A stretch of DNA of 64,000 nt from Theocolax elegans (lineage: Eukaryota > Arthropoda > Insecta > Hymenoptera > Cerocephalidae). This document shows, piece after piece, positions 50,291-63,223 of the stretch. Every line of letters begins with the position of its first letter. Position 1 is the first letter of the stretch. The notes under the pieces are model-generated. The model worked only from the letters and a program-made list of their open reading frames with translations, made no database searches and was not told where the DNA came from. The translations under genes and the position numbers were made by a program. The DNA lies in NCBI GenBank assembly GCA_026168455.1, contig CM047430.1:67805044-67869043 (forward strand). The letters are read 5' to 3'.

Positions 50291-50327
50291 AAAGAGAGCG
50301 AGAGAGCGAGAGAGCGAGAGAGAGAGA
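50291..50327. repeat. 8-bp tandem repeat, GAGAGCGA type
   Basis: Three head-to-tail copies of GAGAGCGA followed by a GA run. Confidence 0.92.
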
Positions 50328-51070
50328 CTAGTTTCGGAGCGAGTCAAGAACCGATAGTTCTTCGTGGATGCTCGAGCCCGAGCCCACAAATATCGAATCT
50401 CGTACCCCCTCTCTCCCTCCTTGCCCCCCTCCCCCTCTCCCCCCTCTCCCCCCTCTTCCCCCTCGACACCCCTTCCATATCTCGCGAGGATCGCACGCAA
50501 GGATTGCTCTTGATTGGTGTGGGAAGTGGGATTAGGATGCCCCACCCCGGGCAGCAAGGATGCTGCGTAACCCCTCGTCTAGGCCGTCCCCCTACTCGAA
50601 ACCCCATCGTGCGACTAACACGCACACACACGCACGCACACGTGAACACGGTGGAAGGGGCGAGCGAGCGGGTAGCGGTGGATGGGGGAGAGAGGGAGAG
50701 AGAGAGAGAGAGAGAGACGAAAAAAAGGGGCAGGCGCACGCAGGCCGTCTCTTTTCTTTCGGCAGGTCCCCACGTCCCAAGGTCCAACCATAGTAAATCA
50801 GACAGTCGCAGGCGGTCCTTCTGATCTATCCGTACACCTCGGCTAGTCCGGCCAAAGGACCGAGAGAGAAGGAGATAGGAGCTCGCTCTCGAGCAGCAGG
50901 AGGAAAGTTAACCTCGTAAAGTCGTGGAATAACTCTCTAAGTAACTCTATCTGGTCCCCGGAATCGCTCATGGCTCATAAACGCCTCGTAACTTAGCCTG
51001 GGAGCGGTGGCACGCGCCTTCGTTCCTTCCCGGCTTGTGGACTCCAAGACTTACATTTTAGTGGTGCTGC
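50328..51070. promoter_or_regulatory. GC-rich block with C-rich quadruplex candidate
   Basis: CpG- and C-rich block. At 50424-50462 there are five C runs of 5-6 bases with loops T, TCT, TCT and TCTT, a canonical G-quadruplex on the minus strand. A GA microsatellite lies at 50689-50717. Near 51005 the word GGTGGCACGCGCCT resembles the Alu domain of SRP RNA but the rest does not follow. A regulatory role is inferred only. Confidence 0.25.
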
Positions 51071-54060
51071 TACCGACACTCCATTGAGGATACAGATATG
51101 AACCGTAAAGGGAAACGACTCGGCTACACCTATTGAATTTTCCCGCTTAAACTCGCGACCCGATCATTATTTTACTTTAATACCTATAATACGTATATAC
51201 GCGTAAATATATATATATATAGTGCGGAAGTTTAAAAGGAAAAAATAAATATTATACGTAGTACGAGAGAGATGATATTGCCGTGTGTGGTGAGACGTGA
51301 AATAATGCTGTCAACATGAGTTTCCATATTCTTCGGATCGGTTTAAGGTACGGTTCATTATGAGTTACTGTGCGTGTTCCTGCTATTTCAAGTGTCTGTG
51401 TGTGTGTGTTCTTTTTTTTTCTTTGTCTCATTCGCTATAACTGCCAAGTTGCACTTTTTACTTTTCGTCAATAATGTTCACATTTTATGAATAACCTTTA
51501 TACAAAATAATGTTATTAAATACATTGAAAAAATTTTTAGGATTGCAAATTATCGTATCACTATAAGATAAATGTTTGATTAGCTCCAAAAGAATTGAAT
51601 TGAATAAATGAAACCGCGTGATTGCGGGCAAATAATAACATGTGTTTTTGATCCAACAAAATAATTCAATTGAATACGCATATATTTATTTGTTAAATTT
51701 ATAAAGTATTAAATATATAGTGAGAAAATTGTTAATTCATGGATACAAGTACATGTGTACACTTGGAAAAATGTTTTATAAAAAATTAGTATATTTAAGG
51801 TACAGACTGTCTGAATGTACTGTCAGTTGTAAAATGTACTGTAAAGAATTGTAACATAATTATTACGAAGCAAAGTGTTAATTTTTAATACAACATTTAT
51901 TTTCGTGTATGGGTATGTTTTTGACGTGAACACATAGAATAAAGAAAATAGTAACAATCGTGAATAATTAATATCGGTAAATAAAAGTATCTAATATAAT
52001 TCCCCATAGGTGCATTAGGATCATCAAACTGGAAATTAGCTTCCCTTAGCACCTAATTCGGTCCAATAAATAGGTAGAACACCGCACATTTCCAAAATTA
52101 TAGCCACTCCTTCGGTATAGGTTGGTCGGGCCGCGTTAAATTTCGAATTAAAGCGGCTCGCCGCAACCCTTGTCGTTTTAATCAAAATTCACCGAACTCG
52201 GTACAGTCCTCCTCTTCCTCCTCCTCCTCCTCGGTAGCCCCTGCCCCTCCCGGGAGCCACCCACCTCCAGCTCGAAAATTGGGATTGCAGCGTGCATATA
52301 ATAAAGCTGGTCCGCCCGGAAAATGGCAACGAAACGCGCGAGCAGCCAGATCAGCGAATCGACGAAAATCGCCGAGTGCATTATGGACGGGGTCTCGCTC
52401 GGTCTCTCTCTCTCTCGTTCACGTGCATTGCGGGAGCGGCGAGAGCCTTGATTAATGCTCTCGACGGCGATCGATCTCTCTCGCGCGACCTGCTAATTGC
52501 GCCGCGTCATAATTCTCCGAAGCAACCCTCCGCGTCGCCGTGTTGCGATATATATGCGCGATACACCTATATGTATTATATGTATATGTATATACGTATA
52601 TGCAGAGACACGCTATAGCGTTAAAGCGCATTTCGTATACGCGTGTTGGTTTTCGCTCCCTCTCTCTTGCGAGCGGAATGTGCGCACCGTATACTGGGTT
52701 ACCCAGTGAATGAGCCTGCAAGGGAGCGGGAGTCGCACTCGCTCGCGCGGTTTATTAAGCTCTAAATTCTTCGGGACAAAAAAGGGGCCGATCTTTCACT
52801 CCCTGACTTAGGAATTAAATTACACGCGATTCGTCAAAAAGTTTTGACGTACTTAGCCCAGACGTACCAGATCTCACAAATTGATTGGGTTTATAACTAC
52901 CTCGGTTTATTCGGTCATTTTTTATCAATTATAAACGTCTATATACGTCCACGTTCCATTCTGCAATATCGTTATATTTAAGAAATCTTATTTCTAATCT
53001 AATATGAATCTATTATTATCTAGTATATCTTAAACATGACAAATAATTTAAAAAGTTCGTAATTATTTTATTAATTATATAAAATAACGTTTATTATAAA
53101 ACATTTAACACTACTTTATTTGTTCGTCCATGTACAATTGAATTTCAAGAAAGGAAATATACTTTTTGACATTAATAAACTATAATGTTGCAACGTGATC
53201 GTTTGGCAAATAATTGAAATATAATATATTAAATTAATTAATGATTTCTAATTATCCGTCCATCTATAAAATACGTGTAACTACAAGACTAACTCGCGTA
53301 CATTTTCTTTAAATCTCGCTTTCGTAAATAAGAGCGTCGACTAAAGTACGCATATAAATATAAAACGTTCACTCGGAATTGGTCATATTTTTAAAAGGAA
53401 TGTGTTTACAACATCAAAATGCTTTTTACGAGCGATTGACGATTAGCAGAACCCGTGTAAACGCGCTCCCGGAATTACAGTAATCTACCCTTTTTTTCGT
53501 GCATTGTGGCGCGGCACGCGGGTGAAATTAGGAAGTGCCGAGGAGGGTAATGGAAATTTATGAGATCACGGGGAACTCATTAAAAATGCGCTCGAGTAGT
53601 GCGTTAAGCACCCGAAGCTAACGTCCAAGAAGTCTACCCCCTTTTAAAAACTGCGCGTCCGTCGCTAAAGAAGTTACGACCGAAATGACTTGTTCTTCTT
53701 GCCTCGGTTTCTAAAGAGGAACCCGTGTCTAACTAATGGCGAAATATTATGTGATAGCAAACTTTCACATGTACACATGTACATATATATATATATACAG
53801 GCGACATTATCATTTTTTTATTAACAGTTTTTGCATTGGCTTCGTATATATAGTAAACACAATAATTATATTATCATTAAAGCGAGGATTAAATATATTC
53901 ATCGAACTGCAGTCTTCAAAAATAACTAACGTTAAGTGTTGGAAAAATTACACAGCGTCGTTATAAAGAACTTTTATTAACATTTTCAAATCTTCATCTC
54001 CATAATTCACCGTTTAAACAGACGAAAGAAGTGTTAGAAAGATAGGAACGACCAAGGTAT
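51071..54060. other. AT-rich spacers around a GC-richer block, no gene seen
   Basis: 51160-52000 and 52900-53450 are AT-rich. 52080-52780 is GC-richer with a CTC run at 52207-52233. Sequence near 51810-51845 repeats AATGTACTGT twice. 53480-53700 is a second GC-richer patch. Frames carry no known domain. Confidence 0.6.
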
Positions 54061-54660
54061 ACAAGATATATATACGAACGTAGCGCGCTAGCGAAAGAAT
54101 TGTTTTCGCGTTTTTATCGCGAACATTAATGGGAAGCAACTCGAAAAATATCATCCATCCCTCTCCCCCTCGAGTAATAGTAGAAGAAGAAGAAGAAAAA
54201 AAAAGAGCGAGTCAGATAGTCGGCGAGGGAGTGGAAAGAAGTGGCTCCTCTCGTCGACGCAGAAGCAGAGTCGACGCCTATGAAGCATTGCGCTTAGATA
54301 GGAAGAAAATGAGGGGCGGTTTTCTCTCTTCCTCGCGCTCGCCGCGGGTGAATAATAAAAATCACCCCCATAACTCAAACGGACAAGTCGATGGGGGTGG
54401 GCGAACGAACGAATGCGCGCGCGCGCGCCTTGAGCTTCTTATCTTCGAGAGGGGTAGCCAGAGGAGGAGGAGGGCGAGTGACATTAGCGTTACCGCGGCA
54501 ATTCTCCGCGCTACTTAAGGCGCAACCGTCTGCGTCCTTGTCGTTGCTCTCTTTTTTTCTCCCCACCTTCACTTTTTTTCTTTGCTTCTTTGCAAGACTG
54601 TTTTCTTACATATACACGCCTCGGTCTCGCTTACTTGGATGCTACACGCGAGTCTAACGT
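54061..54660. other. GC-rich block with GAA and (GC)7 tracts
   Basis: A GAA/poly-A stretch at 54181-54205 and fourteen bases of alternating GC at 54415-54428, the second Z-DNA candidate. A plus frame at 54129-54518 starts with ATG but its composition follows the repeats. Confidence 0.55.
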
Positions 54661-55740
54661 TAAAATGAAGTTTTATTCATTTGTCTCTTTCTTCCCATTG
54701 ACTTTGTTAATATCTTTTAAAACATTTTTTCACATAATATTAACATTTTATATGTTCTAAATAATCAATAATTAAATTTAATATTTACTATTTATATACT
54801 TTTGTATATAGACGAAGTATCGACATATTATTAATTTATAAATTTTACTTTTACACAGAAGAAATATTGAATTGAAAGACATGTAAGAAAAAAAAAATCT
54901 TTAATTGAATAAAATAATTATTTTATTTATTTTATTTAACATAAATATAATTATCATTATCTGTACTGTATTTAGTTCCTTCAATTGTTTATTTTAGCAC
55001 AAACATGCAAGTAAAACTTTTAATACATTCTTCCTTGATATGCATAGTAATCACCCCTTACATACACTCTACACGTTCTTAACGCATGTACCTGCTTTTC
55101 AAAAATTGTAATTCATCACGTGTTTGTATCTATTTTTATCATTACAATAATGGGGATTCAGTAAGTAGATTCAAATAAATTAGTTAACAACCTTTTTTCC
55201 ATATAACATACATATAAATGTCAAGGAAAACTATAAATTTTAATCGAAAACCATTAAAAAAAATTGTCAATTATAATTGTATATTATAATTATAATTTTA
55301 AATAGCTTCAATGTATATATAAATAAAATAATTAATTTTTTTTAATGTAAATAATAATATTGTTGAAATATCGGTAATAGAATATATTGCTATACTTTGT
55401 GTTTTAAATTTGTTCTAAGCAAAACGATAAAAATTATACTACATTGAGCTAATCACATTTTTGTAAGGATAATTTATGTATTTCAATCACCACAATCGAT
55501 GCAGAGAATAATCTATTAATTCATCACTGTACTAATCGTAAGATAACAAATTAACTAGTCGATTTTATAAATTATTTCTCACGATTCACGTATATCGTGT
55601 ATCAAAGTAAATAATTGAAATAATTGGTAAAAATAACTTCATAAGAATCTCTAAATCGACAAAAAATTGTAAAACATTAACACCAACGTATTTATGTATA
55701 TAATGTTATTAAGACTGTATAATACGAAATCACGAGCAAA
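54661..55740. other. Long AT-rich desert, nothing seen
   Basis: Over 1 kb of very AT-rich sequence with no frame, strong hairpin or repeat. The palindromic words present (for example ATTATAATTATAAT) are expected at this composition. Confidence 0.72.
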
Positions 55741-57130
55741 TAGAATATCAAGTCTATTCCTCTGGCAGTTGGAATGAAGCGATACGTAAGAAGCCTAGGA
55801 TCATAAATCACCGTAGCTATCTCGCAATTATATCGATAACGGCGAGCCTATCCGGTATCGACGCTCGCTCGCGAAGACGAGGCGCGAGATATCTTCATCC
55901 GCCTCGTGTCTGTATATATACATGTATATATATATTGGGAGGAAGAAAAAAAAGTAGTAGTGGTGCAGATCTTAGCTCGGTACTATCGGTGAAGCTCAAT
56001 GTTTACAGACAAACGCGGTAGTAATTATCCTTCATTTGCTCTCCATCTCTTCTTTCTTTTATATTATATCCTTTTTTTGCCAAACTCCGAGTCTATTACG
56101 ACCTAATTTCTCGTATTCTCGGGTCTCTTTCAATCGACTCGTTTCTCGCGCCGAATTATCAGGCGCAATCCGACTCGTGCGGCTCGTTAAATCTTTGAGG
56201 ATGATTTAAGTTACGAGTGATTGCGATTCAAGAAAAATTTTCTCTTATATAGACGTGGTACAACTAAACGAATTCGTTTAAATAGATTATCGATGTTCGT
56301 ACACGTACGTATCCTAAATTGAAAATTAGTGCATTATTATACGTCTAATTATTATTTATATCCGATTGGACGTTCATTCATCTAATCGCGAAACGAAGCC
56401 AAAGTATTCTCATCGCGGAATGAATTGATGTCGATAATTTAAAGCACTAATTCTAACCGAATTTTACAGTCGATTTTCTATGAAATTTATGTGAATACAA
56501 TTTAGCACTCGTATACGTATACATATGTGTACGTATATAGGTATATACGTGTATGTAAAGCGCGTCGTTGAAAAAGGTGAATGTTAATTCGTATTTTTGT
56601 CAATGTCCAAGCCATTTGCACTCAATTCCGTACTGTGACAAACGATTTGTGTACTACGCGATTGCATTAGAGAGGAGGCTCTATATAATAATGGGGCTCA
56701 ACCAAATCTATCGAGCCATTCGCTCCCCCCCCCCCTCACCTCCCCCTCCACTGCTCGAAAAGTCGAATCCCTAAATATTTGTAAAACGAACGATTTTCCC
56801 AAGCGATAGATTTTCCATCGATAGACTGGGGAGTTTGGCTATTATGACTCGGGCGCACGAGCGTTCCAATTATTCACCGCAACGTGCGTTCTACATATAA
56901 TTCTACGATTCTCTTTCGAAAGAAACAAACGTGTGTGACGTAACAATCGGGGGATACAGTAAATTTTCACGTGTATTTGTCGTGGTCTGCGTCGAAGAAG
57001 AAGAAGAAGAAGCAGCAGCATAGAAGCGAGAATATCCCCCTGTGCGCGCGAGTCCGACATTCGGTGTCGGCGTTGCAGCCCGACGGACCGCATTCTTCGC
57101 CGCGACGCGCATTGTTCCATCCTCTCCTCC
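55741..57130. other. Mixed non-coding DNA, no gene seen
   Basis: Moderate G+C with TATACGTATA-type palindromic words near 56515-56555, an eleven-C run near 56727 and a GAA to GCA trinucleotide transition at 56994-57020. No recognisable product in any frame. Confidence 0.6.
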
Positions 57131-57154
57131 GTTCGTTCGTTCGTTCGTTCGTTC
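57131..57154. repeat. (GTTC)6 microsatellite
   Basis: Six GTTC units. Read as protein they give a Ser/Phe/Val repeat on one strand and Asn/Glu/Arg/Thr on the other. Confidence 0.95.
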
Positions 57155-57225
57155 CTTTTTCCTTTTTTTTCTCTTCCATCGCTTCGTATATCCCTCCATC
57201 CCACCTCTTGTACATATAATACTCG

Positions 57226-57230
<5 letters not shown>
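57155..57230. other. Short pyrimidine-rich spacer
   Basis: Links the GTTC and GA arrays. It contains no feature of its own. Confidence 0.7.

Positions 57231-57273
<43 letters not shown>
57231..57273. repeat. (GA)n microsatellite, about 21 units
   Basis: Uninterrupted GA array that accounts for the repeat segments in several overlapping frames. Confidence 0.97.
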
Positions 57274-57278
<5 letters not shown>

Positions 57279-60200
57279 CCTTATAACAAGCTGCCGGAGA
57301 CTCAGCCGATCCTCTTCGGGGATTTTTGCTGGCTATTTTTTTTTTTCGTCTCGTTCTTTCTCTCGACAGCCGAAAAACGCGGAGCACGGATTTATGGTTT
57401 TACGGTTGACCGATTGTGGTCGCTCCTACGCCATGGTTCCGTGTGTACAACCATTGACCTTCGGATGGAGGGTCCAAAAAGCTAAAACGGAGAAAGAAAA
57501 TTTCCCTCCTTCTCTCTCTCTCTTATCTCGCTAGCCAATCCTACGATACATTCGACCTTGCACGGAGAGGTGCCCTTTTTATTATACTTTTTTTTCGCCG
57601 CTTCCTCTTCCGAAATTTTTTCGTTAATAGTCGTCCTCGTCGTCGTCGCTTACCTGCGAACAGCGCGTCTTCGTGTCTGCCGAGTGGCGCTGCCTTGGAC
57701 AATAAAGTAGATTGCACGGAGACCTAACGGTCTTTTCTTTACTCCGGGGTCTTTTCAATACCGTTCGCACTGTCTTTCGGTGTATGTATCCCAAGGGCGA
57801 CTTGTCGATGCCGCAGTCGATGTCTTCACTTTTTCATCAGTTCTCGACAAAAAATGTTGTTTCTAAGCGATTCTCCTTGGCTTCCTAGTGATCTGCTGTC
57901 TACGTCAATTATACAACACTGAAGATTTTCGTGATGGTTGATATTTACTGTGATATTTGTGCTTCACTGTGTTTGTTTTTAATACATTATATAAGTGCTC
58001 AAGTATGTGTGTATGCATAAATTTAAAAATAAAAAGTTCGTAGCAATGAAGCGAAATGGTTGTGAAATTTGTGATACACGTTTCAGAAATTATTCATATC
58101 GGTTTAATTATATATTATATTATAACATAATTAAAATTTATTTTATTAAATCATTTTTTGTTTATTTAAGCAGTTTTAATCTGCATTTAAGATTGTTATG
58201 CTATTATTAAACTTGTTATATTATAAATTTTCAATGAGAGATTTAAGCTTATTTCACAAAGCACATATTATAGATTTCTTAATTTACTTGTAAAAGAATA
58301 ATATTTATTAAATATTTATGTGTCTATTTAGATCGAGAATTTTTTTAATTAAAAGGTAGATACCGTATTTAAAAACTAAAAATTATTTTTTCAATAAATA
58401 TTTTTGTTTATGACCAAACAAATATTCTATCGAATTCATTACATATTTTTCGGTATACCATTCAAATATACTAAGATAATTGACTCGTTAAGATTAATCA
58501 ATTAATGTTTTTAATGTTGTACGTTGCAAGCAGTTTATCTAAAAAAATCTGGAAGGAATGTATGCACTTAGATCAGATAATCAATAGTTAATTTTAATGT
58601 AGCATTTTTTTTACTTCTTATTATATTAATCAATGAATCAATATAGTTGTATATATATATATACACATACATGCATCAATCAACGGATGATTAATTAATT
58701 CATCAAAGGCAATAAGAAAACACTTATACCCCCGTAGACATAAACAATCGGTAGGAACATAAATTAACAATTCGGAGTGCGACCTTGAAGCGAAAGAGAA
58801 AAAAAAATGAGAAAATAGACGCGTATAGACGGGCCAGGGAAAAGTAGCCGTCGAAATCCCATCACTTGAGATAACTGGAGTTTAACTGCCTGCTACTGCA
58901 GGGTACGCAAAAGGGGAATCAGACGAACGACGAACGAACGAACGCGTTTCCGTAGCGCTCGAATCCCAATGTAATATCCCCGCATTATCCCGGGGCACCG
59001 CATAAAAGTCACTTCGGATTGCCCTAATATAACGGATAACGGGACACGCGTGAATTAGCGGAGCCATTTGTCTTGGCGACGCCCGACAGTACGTATACAC
59101 ACCGTATATATATACCCCGCGTATTCCAGTGCACGCGAACAACTGCCTTTGCGATATTTAATTTGCGTGCGTTCCCGCAAAAACAAAGAGAGAAAGAGAA
59201 ACAAACGTATGCGCCAGTATTCAGATTGCGCTGATATTTCTTGAACGAGTGACGGGGGAGAAAGTGTTGCAATTATGTGTTTTAGCGCGGGAGGTGCGTC
59301 GCCGAGAAACGGGAATCGGGATGGATTCACATAATTTTATTAGGTTGGTGGGGAGTCAGTTAATGTTGTAGGACCTTCTTTTTTTTGTTTAAATTAATTT
59401 TGTACCTGCAACTTGTGGAATAAATAACTATACAAGGAAAGTAAATCTCTTATTTACTGTGGCGAAACGTTATTAAATATTAAATAAATTCTGAAAACGA
59501 TTTACGTAATTACTTAAGTTTTTTAGTTGAATCATGATATTTATACATCAAAACTACAATAGCAATTGCAACAAAACTTAGCAAAACAAAATAAATTCGA
59601 TAAAGCAAATTCTCTCTTAATGACCATGTTTAGCTCGTTCGAATTGAATCGGCCATACGTTACATTTATATATATGTATATTAAAAAGTTATTATGCGTA
59701 TTTCATGCGAACAAGTTTTTATTATTATTCGCATTCTTGTCGCTTTTCGTATCGAAAAAGTATATCAGTTGGAGTAGCGCGGGGTTTTGCATTCTTTTGC
59801 TTCTTTGTCACGATCGATCGCGCCCCAGCTGGACTGATTTATAAAGTAAGTTGAATGAGAAAAGTTTTTGTTATCTTTCAAAGACTAGATACGGCTACAA
59901 GTATTCCAGAGTTTCTTTTTCGTGCCGCGAAGTTGAATTTCGAATTTTAACAGATTGCACTTTATTTTGCTTGGCCTTTAAAACAAAAAAAAAGGAAGAA
60001 AGGCAGAAAGAACTTTACTTGACGTGCATATAATTTGAATTTAAATCATCTATTTCCATTAATGTAGCATTAATGTAGTTCGTTAAGTTTCAAATCAATT
60101 GAAGTGAAAAAGTTGACAATGTCTTGCAAACACACATATTTCGTTTAACTTATCACATTAAATATTCATTAGGCTACAAGTGCAAAGTGCATAAGTCTAT

Positions 60201-61366
60201 TCCATCAAATTCTAATCTTTTAGTCAGCAAAATGTAAACAAATATAATAGACACACACCCACATACACATGTACATATACACACATATATATATAGAATT
60301 TTATATATACGTGATAGTTAAATATATAATTTTTTCGTGACCATGGAAAAGACGAAGTGAATGTTTTTTACGCAACGAAAGATCGTATAGTAAACGGAAT
60401 GGCGTCGGCATCCGTAATTCGAAGCCGCGTCCCGAAAAAGGAGGGAAATTAGGGCCCGACGGGAAGCAATGGAAGCGGAGGCTTCTGCCGTCGCATCGAT
60501 TAATCTTTCGGTACGGGAAGAAGCTGCATTACCTCGTGTACGCTCCCGACATTGGACACGCGTTTCCGGTTGGACTTACCTACATATATATATATATATA
60601 TACGTACACACATAACCCTCGTCATTGTCGAATTTGCATATATGTATGTAGGTACATTCACATGTGTCTCTATGTGCGCGCGTGTGCATGTGTGTGCAAC
60701 TTTGTAGTTTCGTGAACGAGATGCCCTCGAGGATAAAATTATACGTGTATTTGGGTTACGACGTAAAAATTAAAACACTTTCGAGCAGTTTTGAAAGTCT
60801 TGATAAATATATATGTACATATACAAGGTATATTTTTTCATATTTACAATTCGTTAATGTATATTGCGATGTTAAAGCAAATATTATTATATAATTACAT
60901 AAATATTATATATTGGAAAAAAAATAATTTATATTATTATACTTATGGTATGTTAAAGACAATTGAAAATTGTATGATAATTTCGTTAAATTATTAGCTA
61001 TAAATATTAGTATAAATGTTATTTTGCATTCATAGTAAAGTCATTTAATACTATACAGTACGCTTCACGATTCATTATCTGTTGAATGTGAAATGGTGCA
61101 ATAAATTCACTCTATTACGTGTGCAGCGCTTTTAATTAATGTTACACTGCTTTCCAATCTTGCAAATTAATTTTGTTGGTGTTAATAAAACCATAAATCT
61201 AGAAAAAACATTGTTTTTTTTCATTTAGGATCATTTAAGATAAATGTTTTAAGTTTATGAAAAAGTATTTAATTTATTAGTTTTTAATAAAATTCATATT
61301 ACTATATTTTTTGTAAAAAAAGTAATTTTAGTTAAAACAAATAATTATTATTATATATAATACGAA
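57274..61366. other. Mosaic non-coding DNA, no gene seen
   Basis: GC-richer to about 57900 and at 58730-59330 and 60360-60730. AT-rich at 57940-58720, 59340-59640 and 60790-61366. CA/TA-rich sequence lies at 60250-60300 and 60583-60603. Minus-strand AG/GTAAG words occur at 57648-57656 and 60574-60581. A frame at 57995-58210 contains a CEIC word but lacks the histidines of a C2H2 finger. Confidence 0.6.
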
Positions 61367-61409
61367 TCATAATGTTTATTCATATTTATTCATATGATGA
61401 ACATTATGA
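61367..61409. repeat. Hairpin with 10-bp arms
   Basis: Arms TCATAATGTT (61367-61376) and AACATTATGA (61400-61409) with a 23-nt loop, immediately left of a longer palindrome. Confidence 0.8.
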
Positions 61410-61413
61410 CTTA

Positions 61414-61451
<38 letters not shown>

Positions 61452-61456
61452 TAAGT
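61409..61456. repeat. 48-bp perfect palindrome built on (TA)n
   Basis: ACTTAATTT and AAATTAAGT flank an uninterrupted TA array, so the whole 48 bases are self-complementary and could extrude as a cruciform. The last T belongs to the TA that flanks the adjacent foldback element. Confidence 0.9.
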
Positions 61457-61457
61457 A

Positions 61458-62102
61458 TTCCACGTGAAGTGGTCCGATCAAAATTTTAAAATGCACCAAA
61501 TTTTAGCAATACCTTTCAAATGGTCTGTAGCACTTTTGGGGCCCTCAATTCTGTAAAAAGTTATGATAATTTAAAGAGAGACATAAAATTCACAAAAATT
61601 TACATGGTAATTCCCATTTAAATTTTTAAAAAAATTTCGAGTTTCTATAAATTATCATAACTTTTTACAGAATTGAAGGCCCCAAAAATGCTACAGACCA
61701 TTTGAAAGGTATTGCTTCAAGCTTTTTTTTAGACTTTTGGATAAAAAAATCAATTGTGGCGCACTTACACTATTTTTAAGTTGAATGTTGACATGTAGTT
61801 TATTTGTCATTAACCTTGAGATTAGAAATTCTAACCCAGAAGGATAAATTCTAGACATAGTTAGCAACGAATGTTATATATAATGTTTTATAGTAAAAGT
61901 TGATAGATTTTGAGTTATATAGCGGTAAACTCAGCTGGTGTTGAAAAAAACTAGAAAAAATTCACTTTTTGAGGTTATAATAACTTTTGAGCAAATAGAT
62001 TCCAGTACCTAAAAAATTTTTTCTGAATTCTGAAAAACATTTGCAATGTGTACCCAAAATTTGGTGCATTTTAAAATTTTGATCGGACCACTTCACGTGG
62101 AA
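61458..62102. mobile_element. TA-flanked foldback element with a split right arm
   Basis: Left terminus 61458-61504 and right terminus 62056-62102 are a perfect 47-bp inverted repeat beginning TTCCACGTGAAGTGGTCCGA. Directly inside the left terminus, 61505-61573 (69 bp) is matched with two mismatches by the reverse complement of 61648-61716. Both outer ends abut TA (61456-61457 and 62103-62104), the duplicated target of Tc1/mariner-type elements. The 116-bp left arm is therefore continuous, while its complement is broken by 339 bp (61717-62055). There is no coding capacity. It is likely a non-autonomous DNA transposon. The 339 bp could be a later insertion or original interior. Confidence 0.85.
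61505..61716. repeat. Inner inverted repeat, 69-bp arms
   Basis: Arms 61505-61573 and 61648-61716 match at 67 of 69 positions around a 74-nt loop. Both mismatches are C/T type. A transcript would form a long, nearly perfect RNA hairpin, which could be a small-RNA source; that is inference. Confidence 0.92.
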
Positions 62103-62592
62103 TATCCCATATATATATGTATAAGTATATTAATTATTAAAGTGACTGTTATTTGATTGGTTTACACGTTTTGCAATAGTATAATTTTAAAATTTTATTC
62201 GATCTATCGAAAAGTGCAAACTAAGCACGCATAAGATAAAACGACGATATAAAGATAATCAATTAGTTCTTATCTGTATAGCTAGGCGCGGCACGCGTAA
62301 AATATGCAGTATTAAAAACGAAAATTAAAATTTTAAAAGGTGCACGAGCCGTATATTCAAACGGTTCGAGGTTTCATTCAGTAAGAGCGCCCCGAGTCGA
62401 AAGTAATTAACTCGAGCGCGTCCCAAAAATTTCCCATTATAATTTGCAACAATTTAAAGTGCCAGCGAGCGAGCCAGTTCGCGCACAACTGGGAGAGGAG
62501 CGAGGAGGGAAAAGGAAAAAGTTACGCAGCAAGCGCAAATAAAGCCCGAAAAAAGGCATGCGCAGTAATAAAGGGAGTAAGGGAGAAAGAAC

Positions 62593-62596
<4 letters not shown>
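62103..62596. other. AT-rich to GC-rich transition, no gene seen
   Basis: AT-rich after the element to about 62350, then rising CpG and purine content toward the GA array. No gene seen. Confidence 0.65.

Positions 62597-62637
<41 letters not shown>
62597..62637. repeat. (GA)n microsatellite
   Basis: About 20 GA units with an imperfect continuation to about 62650. Confidence 0.97.
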
Positions 62638-62645
<8 letters not shown>

Positions 62646-63221
62646 GGAGATAGGTTGAAGCACGGGAGAGACGGAGAAAGCGCGCGTGTACGGTACACGC
62701 GCCCGCGGATTAAAGAGTTATTTGAGTCTCCGAAGCGGCCATAACTCTCCGTGGCTATTCCCGTCTCGCCTTCCCTCTTCGTTTCTCACTCTCTCTCTCT
62801 CTCCCTCTCTCTCTTGCTTCTTCGGCCGCAGGGACCCTCTCGGAATATTTGAAGATTGGGGTGGGTGGCTTCTCCAACACACACACGCACGCACACACGC
62901 GCGCACACTTACATACAGGGTAACGGCGTGAGCTCGAGAGAGAGAGAGAGAGAGGCACACTACCACGCACGCAGCTGACAGCTGTTCCCTCGGTGGGCCG
63001 GCGTCGTCGGTGGGGAGGATTCAGCCTAGTCGCGCCCCTTCTATAATGGCTCCCTTTTCTTCCTTCCCCAACCAGCATGGCTGTCCTCTTACCACGCGGC
63101 TTCTCCTCTCGCTCTCTCGGTCTCTCTCTCCGTCCTTCTCTTTCCCACTCGGCGGTTCGGCCTTGGGTGTACGCTCGCCGTCTCGCTCGCACACTCGCCT
63201 AGCCGGGTGTGTGTGCGCGCT
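62638..63221. promoter_or_regulatory. GC-rich block with CA and GA tracts
   Basis: Contains a CA/CG tract at 62875-62909, a GA run at 62936-62954 and dense CpG at 62960-63220. Frames on both strands are open but low-complexity. Together with the motif cluster that follows it is the most promoter-like stretch of the window, by composition only. Confidence 0.3.
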
Positions 63222-63223
63222 CC

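Noticed and set aside
51000..51110. SRP (7SL) RNA-like word GGTGGCACGCGCCT
   Set aside because: Only about 14 bases match the Alu-domain core. The following helix and the S-domain signature do not occur at the right distance.
58041..58110. Possible C2H2 zinc finger (CEICDTRF)
   Set aside because: The spacing C-x2-C-x3-F fits, but the paired histidines are absent and the frame ends in AT-rich sequence.
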